DNA of 60,252 bases from Bigelowiella natans CCMP2755 (taxonomy: Eukaryota > Cercozoa > Chlorarachniophyceae): positions 1 through 60,252 of the forward strand of contig ADNK01002846.1 of assembly GCA_000320545.1 (NCBI GenBank), written 5' to 3'. Positions 10,377 to 21,838 of this stretch are shown piece after piece. Position numbers and translations under genes: made by a program. How positions within the stretch are numbered: the stretch's first letter is position 1; each line of letters opens with the position of its first letter. The notes beneath the pieces are model-generated. The model worked only from the letters and a program-made list of their open reading frames with translations. It was not told the origin of the DNA and did not search any database.

Positions 10377-10997
10377 AAATGAGAATTAAATGCAAACAGA
10401 GGCGACATCACAACACCGTGAGATTAGATGGAAGCCACACTGCGCAAGCAAGCTTAGCGTGACAAACATGCACTCAGATTGAGAACACCGCCCTCGAACG
10501 AGGTAAAGAGAATTGTGTTGACACATGTTCAACACACATGTGCATGAATGTAATGCAGATATAATCATTTATCAGGGTTTTTTAATTAGATCAAATTGTA
10601 TTTATTTGAACTTGTGCTACGCTTCTCTACGGTTATAGTCAACACGAGTTCCCGTCCACAATCCTCGTTCCTCATGAATGATATCTACGTTACACAACTC
10701 AATACAACTCATAAGTATGCAGACAGCCTCCTGCCTGCGCTACTACTATCAACCTGCATTCTACACGCGCCTCCCAGCTCAAAACTAACATCTCATGATG
10801 AAGCACATGCAGTGTGTCTACAGACACAGTGTGTGCCATGTGCACATTGTGTCTGTTGTCACAACGCATGTTTTATTCCAGCAACTAGAAGTGAAGAGAA
10901 TGTTTCCGTGGCCTTCCTTCAGCGTCATCAGAGATGAACGTGGAAGGTCATTGCATCTCCATGCGTCGTTTTACTTTGGCAGAGTGCTTGTGACTTC
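10377..10997. other. Intergenic stretch
   Basis: Between the transposon end and the 3' end of the caspase gene. No exon supported on either strand. Confidence 0.45.
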
Positions 10998-13900
10998 TCA
11001 GCTATTTTCATACCAGTCTGCGTAGAGGGTTCCATCGATGCAAATCTCAATGACATTGCCCGTGTGCGGAATTTCAACAGCAGGCATTTGTTCTCGCTTT
11101 TTCATCACTTTCTCAGCTTCTCTGACGAGATCGAAGAATCTTGGAGAATGTTTCTTTTTCTTCTGGCTTTTGAATGCTGACAACAATGACTCGGTGAACA
11201 GTCCGTTCTGAGTATCTCCATTTTGAGCTACATCACCTTGACATGTACATAGCATACACAAGTCAAAAATATCCTTCGGCCCCAAGAATCTTTTGTGTTA
11301 CCAAAGATCAATTAATTCACCTGGCTGACAAGCGTAGAGTGTCATGCATCCTGTTAACTCTTCTTTTGCGATCTTCAAACCTCCTCTCGTCAATGAACGA
11401 TGCTTACTTACCATCGAGCGTGGCAGTCCTAATACAACAGTAGATGATGGTTGTGCTGTTTGAGTGGGGGTTGATGATTCATGCATCGGAATACCTGATG
11501 CATTACGACAACAGTCTAGCAACAGAATCTTCACGTTTGCTTCATCCAAGCCTTCGATTATACGTTTGGTACTTAGTTCTCTCCTTTTCAACTCCCTGAA
11601 ACAAGGAAATGGAGTTATTTGAATGATAATCGAAAGGGCAATACACTCTGTACCTTTCATGCTTGTAGTCGTTATCAATACCCAGTAGATAGTTATCGAA
11701 CGCGTCCTGATTCCTATTTGGTGTTTGGACACCATGGCCGGCGAAAAATACAACTGCTAGAGATTCGCCTTTATGTTGGCAGAGAGCATCTTCAAATTCT
11801 TCAATAGCTTTCTTCATACCACCACTTGTCAGGTTTTCATGATAGAAGACCTTGTAGCCGTACTCAGATCCAAATTTCTCCTTCATGGCTTGTGCATCGT
11901 TGACAGGGTTTGATCCCAATGGGCTAGTACTGTAGTTTCCATTACCGATAATCAATGCAAACTTGTGGGTAATGACAGGCTTCGGCTTCTTGCTAGGCCT
12001 CACCACTGTGGCCTGTTTTGTTTCCTTGATCGTGGTCTTGTTCATTTTCTTGATTGCCCTTTCGAACCTTTTACGGTGCGGTGTTTTCTTGAAGTATTTC
12101 TCAATTTCCTCACTTCCCTGAGATGTTATTAGAATAGGAAGAATGAATGCCACATATTATATCCAGAACTAACCTACATACTCAGACCATAAATATCACC
12201 ATGGCGCTCAAGTCCTCCACGTATTCGTAACCACCATCACGCAACGTTTTGGCGTATTCAGAGAGACGCGCTATTTTGAGAAACTGTTCAAATTCGTCAT
12301 TTTCCGGCCCCTTGCTTTCCTTATCTTGCTTTGTCAATCCGGATTTTATCTGTAAAAAGAACAGCATATTTGTGATTCTGATTAGTTGCAGTTTCTGAAG
12401 GTAACGTAATAATGACCTTCTTACTGAGACTAGAAGTGGGAGGATCTTCAACTGTAGGTGCGTTCGTTCTCTTTCGATTAGACTTTGGTGGCATTGACTT
12501 TGTTGTAAGTACGACCTCCTTCTTAGAGTTTTGCTTGGATGAACACTTGGGGCTTGTTTTCCGTATCGGTTCGTCTTCATCATCGGAAGAATCCGACTCC
12601 ATTGATGCACATTTAGGCTGTCGGATCAAACATTGATGGTCTTAGATTTGCATTGAAAATCGATCGTTACAACGATTCCTGAAGCAAGATATATTGATAT
12701 CTAACACCACAGCACGATGACTTATTCAGATTCAGACATGCACCTTTCCTGGGGAAGAAGATGCTGCTTTATCAAAAATCATTTGTCCTAGATCTCCCTT
12801 CTTCTTTCCAGAGTATCCCTTAATCTTATGTTTATTGCAACAATCTTTCAGGGAAGGAACTGTTACCGCACGTATTGCCTCTTTCTTCAAAGTCTGCACC
12901 AGTTCATCTCTTTTCTCAATCATATCACAGGAGAGATCTCGAAATCGCGCATTAGCAAAGTCTTTGATCTCGGCAATAGTTCCATTGGAGCACAACCTTG
13001 CAAAAGTCCAAAATACTTCGCCTGAAAACGCTTGGGAAGTGTTGATTTTGGTTTTTTTGGTTTTTTTGGTTTCGGCATTCATCTTTGCTGATGCTATCTT
13101 TTCAGATGCGATCTTTTTGTCGCGAAGATACTCCGTTATACTCTCATGACCACGTATTTCTGCCATGTCTATTGGCATCAGACCTGGATGACGAACCAAA
13201 ATGCAACACACACATGCACTCATCAACACAACCACCCTTCTTACTACCAGTAAACTAGTATTACGGCCACTACTAATATCAATGCTCAGTGTACCAGTCC
13301 CTGCTACTCACTACTCAATACTGATACAACTACTACTCCTCTTACTCACTACTCAAAACTATTACTAATAACAATATCACTACTGCTACCAACAACAATT
13401 ACCATCACCCACACAACACTAAAACTACTGCCTAAACGATAGCAATACTGCAACTGCCACCCACCATAATTGTTCTTCGTCTCGATGTTTGCCTTCATAC
13501 CAACCAGGTACTTGACGATCTCCAAATGGCCATTATAAGATCCCCAACCCAACGGCGTCCGACCTGGTGGTATGCGACACCATTTTAGACGCAAAAACAA
13601 CAATGACAAATCTATGCAATATCAACAACCATCCTCAAACCAACATCTTATTAATTCTTTTGTAAAGCTGATATTACTACTACTACTAATATCAATGCTC
13701 AGTGTACCAGTTCCTGCTACTCACTACTCAATACTGATACAATTCCTACTCCCCCTACTCACTACTCAAAACTATTACTAATAACAATATCACTACTGCT
13801 ACCAACAACAATTACCATCACCCACACAACACTAAAACTACTGCCTAAACGATAGCAATACTGCAGCTGCCACCCACCATAATTGTCCTTCGTCTCGATG

Positions 13901-16024
13901 TTTGCCTTCATACCAACCAGGTACTTGACGATCTCCAAATGACCCTTCATAAGTCCCACAAACAACGGCGTATTACCTGGTGGTATGCGACACCATTTTA
14001 GACGCAAAAACAACAATGACACATGTATGCAATATCAACAACCATCCTCAAACCAACATCTAATTAATTCTTTTGTAAAGCTGATATTACTACTACTACT
14101 AATATCAATGCTCAGTGTACCAGTTCCTGCTACTCACTACGCAATACTGATACAATTCCTACTCCCCCTACTCACTACTCAAAACTATTACTAATAACAA
14201 TATCACTACTGCTACCAACAACAATTACCATCACCCACACAACACTAAAACTACTGCCTAAACGATAGCAATACTGCAGCTGCTACCCACCGTGAATGTC
14301 CTTCGCCTCGATGTTTGCCTTCATACCAACAAGGTACTTGACGATCTCCAAATGGCCATTATAAGATCCCCAACCCAACGGCGTCCGACCTGGTGGTATG
14401 CGACACCATTTTAGACGCAAAAACAACAATGACAAATCTATGCAATATCAACAACCATCCTCAAACCAACATCTAATTGATTTTTGTAACGCTGATATTA
14501 CTACTACTACTAATATCAATGCTCAGTGTACCAGTTCCTGCTACTCACTACTCAATACTGATACAACTCTTACTCCTCTTACTCACTACTCAAAACTATT
14601 ACTAATACCAATATCACTACTGCTACCAACAACAATTACCATCACCCACCCAACACTAAAACTACTGCCTAAACAATAGCAATACTGCAGCTGCTATCCA
14701 CCGTTATTGTCCTTCGCCTCGATGTTTGCCTTCATACCAACCAGGTACTTGACGATCTCAAAATTGCCATTCATAAGTCCCATAAACAACGGCGTATTAC
14801 CTGGTGGTAAGCGACACCATTTTAGACGCAAAAACAACAATGACAAATCTATGCAATATCAACAACCATCCTCAAACCAACTTCTTATTAATTCTTTTGT
14901 AAAGCTGATATTACTACTACTACTAATATCAATGCTCAGTGTACCAGTTCCTGCTACTCACTACTCAATACTGATACAATTCCTACTCCCCCTACTCACT
15001 ACTCAAAACTATTACTAATAACAATATCACTACTGCTACCAACAACAATTACCATCACCCACACAACACTAAAACTACTGCCTAAACGCTAGCAATACTG
15101 CAACTGCCACCCACCATAACTGTCCTTCGCCTCGATGTTTGCCTTCATACCAACCAGGTACTTGATGGTCTCAAATTTGCCATTAAAAGATCCCCAACCC
15201 AACGGCGTATGACCTGGTGGTATGCGACACCATTTTAGACGCACAAACAACAATGACACATGTATGCAATATCAACAACCATCCTCAAACCAACATCTAA
15301 TTAATTCTTTTGTAACACTGATATTACTACTACTACTAATATCAATGCTCAGTGTACCAGTCCCCGCTACTCACCTACTCGCTCCGCAATACTGATACAA
15401 TTCCTACTCCTCTTACTCACTACTCAAAACTATTACTAATACCAATATCACTACTGCTACCAACAACAATTACCATCACTCATCCAACACTAAAACTACT
15501 GCCTAAACGATAGCAATACTGCAGCTGCTACCCACCGTGAATGTCCTTCGCCTCGATGTTTGCCTTCATACCAACCAGGTACTTGACGATCTCCAAATGA
15601 CCCTCCATAGATCCTAAAATCAACGGCGTCCGACCTGGTGGTATGCGACACCATTTTAGACGCAAAAACAACAATGACAAATCTATGCAATATCAACAAC
15701 CATCCTCAAACCAACATCTTATTAATTCTTTTGTAAAGCTGATATTACTACTACTACTAATATCAATGCTCAGTGTACCAGTTCCTGCTACTCACTACGC
15801 AATACTGATACAACTCCTACTCCCCCATCGCTGTTGCTCATGTGACCACTCTCTACTCAACAATCTTACATGCTTCTGATGCCAATGCTACTTACGACTG
15901 CTGCTTACTCACCCTGCTCATTCCTCGCCTCAATATTTGCCTTTTCCTCTATTAAACGTTTTAGAAGAGGAAGCTCATTTGGGTTCGCTGCGGCTTTGAA
16001 GATGTTACTATTGTTTGATCCCAT
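10998..16024 (-). CDS. Ankyrin-SAP-SAM-caspase (C14) multidomain protein
   Basis: Thirteen exons join in phase: 16024-15913, 15634-15536, 15213-15115, 14800-14702, 14389-14291, 13976-13878, 13563-13465, 13183-12744, 12617-12417, 12349-12200, 12117-11654, 11595-11321 and 11236-10998; 2475 nt, 824 aa. The start is the first in-frame ATG, followed by ankyrin-like NIFKAAANPNELPLLKRLI. Ankyrin repeats fill residues about 5-255 (TPLxxGxxxGHLEIVKYLVG), with six near-identical repeats. A SAP-like stretch (SLKDCCNKHKIKGYSGKKKG) is near 340-372. A SAM-like domain (FLKIARLSEYAKTLRDGG) is at about 470-525. The caspase fold follows: FALIIGNGNY at 552, His627 in FFAGHGVQ, Cys683 in LLLDCCRNASG, then ACQPGDVAQNGDTQNGLFT. 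'DCCRN' is closer to paracaspase/caspase-like proteins than to 'DSCHSG' metacaspases. The catalytic dyad looks intact, so a protease gated by protein or DNA binding is a reasonable inference. The 11-nt phase consistency across all introns makes the model strong. Confidence 0.85.
13465..15634 (-). repeat. Tandem array of ankyrin exon+intron units (~413 bp, six copies)
   Basis: Six 99-bp exons (starting at 13465, 13878, 14291, 14702, 15115 and 15536) each encode one 33-residue ankyrin repeat. All are class 1-1, so any copy can be added or lost without a frame change. Spacings are 413, 413, 411, 413 and 421 bp. The introns are also near-identical and contain the same CTACTACTACTAATATCAATG and CAACAACCATCCTCAAACC segments. 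Variation is concentrated in the exon part facing the ankyrin helix/finger (GRTPLGWGSYNG, GNTPLFVGLMKG, GRTPLILGSMEG and others). This is recent segmental amplification. Confidence 0.92.
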
Positions 16025-16590
16025 AATTATGAGAGCTGCAGCAAGAAAGCAACGAAGGTGGTGATGGTGAGTTAGTTGTAGTGATGAGACTTGTCTTGAT
16101 GAGCTTGCGATAACTAGAATAAAACTGTAAGTTTATGCTTGTCGCATCTTGGTTTTCACATACTTTCCAAAGTGTTTTACATCTATGCCATTAGTCGTAC
16201 TGATTTACCAGTCATAGCCCTCTCACTAAATGAAGTTCAAGGCACTTCATTTCGTACGTTGCAAATGTCTTGTTGCATTTTGGAAATGTAGTTCTTCTTT
16301 ATCATGTTTCTTCTGTTTATTCATTACATTGTAGTCCGTCCGTCTTCCGAGCAGAGACCTTCTCAGCCACACTCAAGTCTTCATCATTTCTCCTTCGTGA
16401 CTAAATGACAAACAAGGTGAATGAAAAAATATGTGAGGGAGGTCTCTTCCTAAGAGTAGGCGTTCGTAGAGAGTTCGCAGCTGGTGATGATTATGTTGGA
16501 TATATCTGATGAGCACGTCCTTCTATACACTAGGCGTTCAAGTGCGGCAAAGACAAACAATGTGCGATCCTGGTGAAAAGGGATGAGGGC
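16025..16590. other. Divergent intergenic region
   Basis: It lies between the ATG of the minus-strand caspase gene (16024) and the ATG of the plus-strand small gene (16591), so it probably carries both promoters. No exon is seen. Confidence 0.5.
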
Positions 16591-17676
16591 ATGAATCAAA
16601 GTCGCCCAAACCCTTCTGTTTCAGACGAGAAAGGTGCAAATTTATGAAAATAGATTATAAAGATTATCACATAAACCGAAGTTAACTAACTTTCAGATGC
16701 TTACGGGCGTCACGTTGTCTCCCTAGCCGACAACACTGACTTCTTCATCGAAGTTCGAAATGAACACAAGGAGCGATGGTGTGATGTCGTAATTGAAATG
16801 GGAGGAAAGTACGTGACTATTTATAGAACTAACGCGAATTTTCGAGTCCTACCATGCATCTAATATGTAGATTGCTTGCATTTGGCTGTTAGCAAAGTTA
16901 CGTCTTGTACATGAAAACCGCAAAGTTCTATGCCAGATCCACAATTTTTGATGAGCCACGACAGTGGCACTACAGTTTCATCTGACTAAATACGCAGTAC
17001 ACACACACACACGCACGCACGCATATATTCACAAATCTCATTAAGAAGTGGAAGGCATCAACATCATCGATTCACTTTCTTTAATTTTAGGTACATTGGC
17101 ATGTGGAGGATTTCCAATTCGGACAAGATCAACGTGCGACGCCCTGTCAGTGACAAGCGAAAATTTGCTTTCCAAGCTCCGGTCAAGCATGAGTACACGC
17201 ATGAGAGCAATGTTGGCAAGGTAGTGATCGAAGCACAAATCCAAAAGCCCCACCTTAATAAACATATGACAGGGCGAATTGCCAAAAATCTAAGCACAAA
17301 TAAGCATGAAACTCAATTCACTTTTCCCATCAAATTCGTTATCTATTCAATCCAACCCACGCAAGCAGAAATCCCCAAAATGCCCGAGGATTGATATGGA
17401 AGACAGCGCGGAGAACGTTCTCAAGGTTGTTAAGTTTTGACCATGAAATCCTTGCTGTTTAGTTTGTTTAAAGTGGCAATTTTATGAGGTTAACTATCAG
17501 TGATTGTTTTAATCCAGTTTACCTTCTACCCCGAGTGGTATGAGCCAAATTTCAACCCGCGCAAGATTCCTGCTAACGTCAAGATTCATGCTCCAACGGA
17601 TAAATACTGCGCTTATAGCGTGAAGAACAGAAAGAAAGATGTTCCCGAGCGCCTGACAAGAGGGGTTGCACATTAA
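16591..17676 (+). CDS. Small 'DGK-VGxWRI'-type protein, 166 aa
   Basis: Five exons join in frame: 16591-16633, 16697-16808, 17091-17220, 17369-17425 and 17518-17676 (TAA); 501 nt. All introns are GT-AG and every phase matches. The product reads MNQSRPNPSVSDEK, then GRHVVSLADNTDFFIEVRNE, WCDVVIEMGGKYIGMWRIS, VRRPVSDKRKFAF and, after the last intron, LKFTFYPEWYEP. The succession 'ng.eY.I.l.N', 'cdv.v.idGk.vG.wri', 'ieRP....rkFtF' and 'l.v.FypE' is one I associate with small beta-rich proteins found in protist and giant-virus genomes. I cannot name the family or a function. It could be a domesticated viral gene or simply a shared protist family. The gene model itself is stronger than the family idea. 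Confidence 0.68.
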
Positions 17677-17892
17677 TTCCCTTTCTATCAAAACCCGATC
17701 GTCCTTAAGAGTTGTTACATCTTTTCGTTTTCCTCACAATTTTCTTCCTAACAATGGACAAAAACGTGTGGAGCACGCACTGCGCGAAGTGTCCACAGTC
17801 CTCCTGACAGCCTGGCTTATTTCGGCAGTTGTTCAAGTCAAACGTGGTCTCCAAGCAAATTCTTGAGAAAGAGGATCACGGCATGATGGTTG

Positions 17893-18073
17893 ATTGTGAT
17901 AAGTCTGTTAGTCTACGCGTCGTCCTTAAGGCTTTTCATCCGCCACAACGCAGTTTAGAGCCTCGATCTGTGATTCAATCTACATTGATTGTGATAAGTC
18001 TGTTAGTCTACGCGTCGTCCTTAAGGCTTTTCATCCGCCACAACGCAAGTTAGAGCCTCTGTGATTCAATCCA
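17893..18073. repeat. Tandem duplication, ~95-bp unit, two copies
   Basis: The segment GATTGTGATAAGTCTGTTAG ... GAGCCTC is repeated once after about 95 bp (starts near 17893 and 17988), with a few base changes. It lies downstream of the small gene and is not coding in any convincing frame. Confidence 0.9.
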
Positions 18074-18229
18074 CATATAGGCGCATATAGTTCTGTGTGA
18101 TGATGTACTAATGTATGTAGTTTTAGCACAAATGAAAAAACATCAGATATTTCACATGTTGGTTATCATGTACATGTGTGTGGTACGTGGCATGTGTGAG
18201 ACGGACGTAATTAAATAAAGGATTAAATA

Positions 18230-18520
18230 GACGAATAGCTTGCTTGCTTGCATGCGGGCAACTTTATTGCCCACGCAGCACTGCTAGACTAGCTAGCCGT
18301 AGAGCCAAGACCAGCTAGCCTAGGCGATGCCATGCATCAATGACGATCGCATTGTCGCATGTTGTTGTTGTCGCAACTCGTGTCATGCACTTGTTCGCGT
18401 TGCACATTGTTCCAAATTTGCAGGTGATGGCAGCGTGCTAAGAAGCATCTAGCTAGCATGTGTCAGCGTCATTGCGACGCAACTAGCAGAAGAAAGGCTC
18501 AGCTTTTTGGCTAGCAGGAC
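18230..18520. repeat. GCTAGC-rich palindromic cluster
   Basis: Repeated CTAGCTAG / GCTAGC words with CATGC motifs. The same sequence style recurs at about 33480-33800, 40550-40930, 46500-46590 and 50620-51110, all outside genes. It looks like a dispersed low-complexity repeat family. Confidence 0.6.
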
Positions 18521-18643
18521 ATCTCAGAAATGTGTTTGGTTCTCACCAAGGGCAGAGGGCGCTTGTGGCATGGTCCATTCTTCTGAGGGCAGTCACTCGA
18601 GGACAATGAGGGCAAGCCATCGTTGGAACTTGAACCTCATCGT

Positions 18644-18708
18644 GATGATGGACACAGCAATGCACAATGTGCATCGTGTGCACAGTGCATTGCACGTCCA
18701 TCATGAGT
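18644..18708. repeat. Hairpin (MITE-like) element
   Basis: The outer arms TGATGGAC and GTCCATCA flank an imperfect palindrome whose arms contain CAGCAATGCACAATG and CAGTGCATTGCAC. It shares the GACACAGCAAT...ATTGC...GTC ends with copies near 6255, 40634 and 46869. Confidence 0.55.
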
Positions 18709-19223
18709 GCACAATGCAATTTCATGGACTGCCTCGTGTGCTGCACGCTCAACAACATCAATCCATTCATTTCGATTTTGGATCATCCATGTGCATGAAG
18801 CTAGGCTCTTCATCATGCATGCACAAACAACAAGCTTCTTGCATGCACGAGGTGTGCACAATGATGTCATTCGTCCCATCGTGTGATTGCACCGCCCGCC
18901 AAACGTGTGCACTCAATCAGGTCGTGCATGACCCTGCGCGTGCATTGTGCAAATTCATTCGTGTGATTGATCATGCTCAAAGTGACTCTTGACGTGTTTG
19001 ACACACGTGACACCATCATCCACGTGAACTGTGCCTGACAGCGCTCAATGAGCTTTCACTTGCAACAATTGTGTGGCATGCACGTTGTGTCTTTTGTTGA
19101 ATGCCAAACCAAGAGAGTTCAAAACGGTGGCATTTGAACAAAGTGCAGATTGACACGTCTGCCACGTGCACTCCACCGCACCGTGCTGCTTGGACAGATG
19201 CGGTCCATTGTCAGGGCATCGTT

Positions 19224-19826
19224 TCATGCGCTTCTTCTTCTCTTTCTCTTCACTTTGAAGGGCACGATGCTCCTTGCATCTCGTGAACTCTCTGAACCCA
19301 CTGCCTGATCTGCTTCTTTGACAACCTCTTGTTTTCTTCTCTTCGTGATTGTCTTTCTCTTCACTTTGAAGGGCACGATGCTCCTTGCACCTCGTGAACT
19401 CTCTGAACCCACTGCCTGATCTGCTTCTTTGATGATGTTCATGAAAAGCGATTCAAATTTTCTCATCACCCTTTCAATGTTTTGAACGTTGAGAAGAACA
19501 AGTTCAAGTCTGCTCTGTGCCTGCAAAACAGGTTCCGTGAATTTGTCCACGTCCACTGTCGTTCCACGACCACACTTCCCCTTTGCTTGGTTGATGAGAT
19601 CCAACAAATCCAACAAGTGCAATTCAGCTTTTCCCGTCTCCAACTTGACAATGCGGATGAGATCACCTTTGAGTCTCTTCAGTTTCTGCGAAAGCGGCGA
19701 TTTCGTGTCCCTTTGATTTGCTTCCGTGTTGTCATGTGCTTGTCTCCTGGTGAGGGGGGGGGGTTGAGTTGTGTTCCCTCTTGTGGAAACACCAACGACA
19801 ACATCCCACAACAATTCTGAAAACAT
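19224..19826 (-). CDS. Hypothetical ORF with internal repeat
   Basis: An open frame of about 200 codons (TGA near 19224). The N-terminal third has the look of intron or low-quality sequence. From about residue 45 it reads LSQKLKRLKGDLIRIVKLET, then a helical stretch, then two copies of a 28-residue block (EADQAVGSESSRxARSIVPF) joined by a Lys/Arg-rich linker; the DNA of the two blocks is almost identical (about 19257-19310 and 19364-19424). The basic ends suggest a nuclear or nucleic-acid-associated protein, but no family is recognised. It sits in a repeat-rich island, so a mobile-element origin is possible. Confidence 0.35.
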   Translation of the reverse strand: MFSELLWDVVVGVSTRGNTTQPPPLTRRQAHDNTEANQRDTKSPLSQKLKRLKGDLIRIVKLETGKAELHLLDLLDLINQAKGKCGRGTTVDVDKFTEPVLQAQSRLELVLLNVQNIERVMRKFESLFMNIIKEADQAVGSESSRGARSIVPFKVKRKTITKRRKQEVVKEADQAVGSESSRDARSIVPFKVKRKRRRSA

Positions 19827-19894
19827 CGAGAAAACATCGTGGGAAATTGCAGTCCAAAAAATCGACTCATTGCCTCAAACCCCCAATTCGAGCT

Positions 19895-20345
19895 GCCTGC
19901 AGAGTCCTCAAAATTGACAAGTGTGGTCGCTCCAAAACAACTTTCTCGTCATCTGATCCACAAGGAAATGACATTGGCTCACAGACCCACCTGACATCAG
20001 TCCACAATCGCTGTGGATCGTTCATGCATCTCCCGCAGCCATCAGGAGGAGAGCTGATGTCGGAGCTTCGAGCCATCTGCAGAATCCTCAAAGTTGACAA
20101 GTGTGGTCGCTCCAAAACAATTTTCTCGTTGTCCAATCCACAAGGAAATGACATTGGCTCACAGACCCACCTGACATCGGTCCACAATCGCTGTGGATCG
20201 TTCACACGTCTCCCGTGGCCATCAGGAGGAGAGCTGATGTCGGAGCTTCGAGCTGTCTGCAGAACCCTCAAAATTGACAAGTGTGGTCGCTCCAAAGTGA
20301 TTTTCTCGTCACTTGATCCACAAGGAAGTGACATTGGCTTGCAGC
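19895..20345. repeat. 180-bp tandem repeat, about 2.5 copies
   Basis: The block beginning CTGCAGAATCCTCAAAGTTG recurs with a period of 180 bp (starts near 19901, 20081 and 20261). Since 180 is divisible by 3, the array stays open in one plus frame (unit reads ...LKIDKCGRSK...NDIGSQTHLTSVHNRCGS...) and one minus frame (...CEPMSFPCG...LERPHLS...). Neither reading has a recognised fold. Confidence 0.9.
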
Positions 20346-20430
20346 AACGTCGCCATTGTGACAACAGACGTGCATGGACGTGCACGTCCCTGTGCGTGCA
20401 GACGTCCACGACGTGTGCACATCACGCACT

Positions 20431-20991
20431 TCACGTGCACCTGCAGCTGCACGTGTGCCAAGTGATGGCGCTCGTGTGTGCATGCATGCATCCATGTGTG
20501 CCATGTGTTGCCTGCAGCAGCAATGGCTTGACTGCATGACAACGCTGATGACACATCGCAAAGTGGCAACGCCTTCCAAACAAAAGTCTCATGCTGACAT
20601 TGCGTTCTCTTGCATTCGCCCTGCGCTGTGTGCCTTCAGCGTGGAAAACACACTGCGTGCACGATGTCGCTTTTGATGAAACGTGACACACGAAGACCAC
20701 TTGTTCTTGATCATTGGTGCACACAGCGATTCCGCACTTTTCAGGTGCACGCTTTGATCTTTTGCTCCTTCCAGACGTGTTGTGGTTTGCAGTGCGTGCT
20801 CGCAGACGGTCACGGATGGTCTGATCGTGGTCACGGGACTGCTGTTGCTCTTCCTCTGCCTGCTGCTGCTGCTGCTCTTGATCGTGGTTGCGAGGCTGCT
20901 GTTGCTCTTTGCATTCCTCTGCCTGCTGCTGCTGCTGCTGCTGTTGCTCTTCCCCTGCCTGCTGCTGCTGCACAAAGAATGCCACAAGCAT
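20431..20991 (-). CDS. Poly-Gln ORF (doubtful)
   Basis: The open frame starts near 20991 and carries three Gln-rich runs broken by EEEQ and RDHDQ words, then a basic segment (RDRLRARTANHNTSGRSKRSK) and a Cys/His-rich tail. The Gln runs reflect CTG/GCT triplet repeats on the plus strand (about 20840-20980). The Cys/His-rich part overlaps TGCA-rich DNA and is probably not coding. It may be an exon of the same element-like unit as 19224-19826. No family recognised. Confidence 0.25.
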   Translation of the reverse strand: MLVAFFVQQQQAGEEQQQQQQQQAEECKEQQQPRNHDQEQQQQQAEEEQQQSRDHDQTIRDRLRARTANHNTSGRSKRSKRAPEKCGIAVCTNDQEQVVFVCHVSSKATSCTQCVFHAEGTQRRANARERNVSMRLLFGRRCHFAMCHQRCHAVKPLLLQATHGTHGCMHAHTSAITWHTCSCRCT

Positions 20992-21099
20992 TTTGAAACA
21001 TGGTCAAACAATTTTTGGGGACTCTGCCACAAGTTGTTTCCCAAACCCAACAACAACGTGTTCCCTGAACCCAATGCAGATGATGATTCCAATGTCAAA

Positions 21100-21838
21100 C
21101 AATGATGAAGCATCTTTGAATTCCCACAAATCGAAAGCATGATCACGTTGAACACTGTGCACACGTCAAAAAACATGTGAAGACATTGAAGTTTGCAAAA
21201 TGCATTTGCGATGTGGCAATGACAGAGAATGCATCGATCTCGTGCAAAGATGTTGAATGGGGCGCAGACGCATTCAATTGATTCCATCCGCGTGTGACTG
21301 CCAATCGTTGCATGCATTGCAAACGGCAAAATGACACAACAACTTGGAACATGGAGAGGACATGTTTGGTGCATGTGAAGAAACATGGAACCTTTGCTCC
21401 GACCCAAATCTTGAGCCATGCTCATGACAGACACAGCAATGCACAATGCACATTGTGCATGGCAGTGCGCATGCTGACGCATCAGAACACATCGTGTAGA
21501 TGGCCAATTGCATAGGACAGAAACTTGAAGGAAGTGATGAATGAGGAATGAACAAAGATGAAGTAAGGAGATCATGTGTGGCATTAGCACAATAAACGCA
21601 TAGCATCTCGCTTCATGCCTGTTCGTATCTGCGGGGCGCTGTGCGCTTCTAAATGCGAGTCGCAAATGGCGATGAATTTGTACGCACGCGATTACATACA
21701 TAGGTACAGCTTAGTAATTGCATTGCATGGCACTTTATGTCGTACTAGCGATCGATCGACCTTGACGGTTTTATTAGTAAACAATCTCCAAATGAAACAC
21801 GACGGCACAGTTATCCTGTGTCTGTCCCAGACGGTGGA
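21100..21838. other. Non-coding stretch
   Basis: No supported exon. It contains GCACAATGCACATTGTGCAT near 21440, related to the hairpin family core. Confidence 0.4.

Noticed and set aside
13465-15634. Regular array with conserved units resembling a CRISPR locus in spacing
   Set aside because: Units are about 413 bp, both exon and intron parts are conserved, and the 99-bp parts encode ankyrin repeats in phase. This is a coding tandem duplication in a eukaryote.
18600-21600. A second DNA transposon with TIRs like the one at 6.6-10.4 kb
   Set aside because: Both sides share TGCA-rich hairpin sequence, but the longer flanks do not align as inverted repeats and no transposase motif is present.
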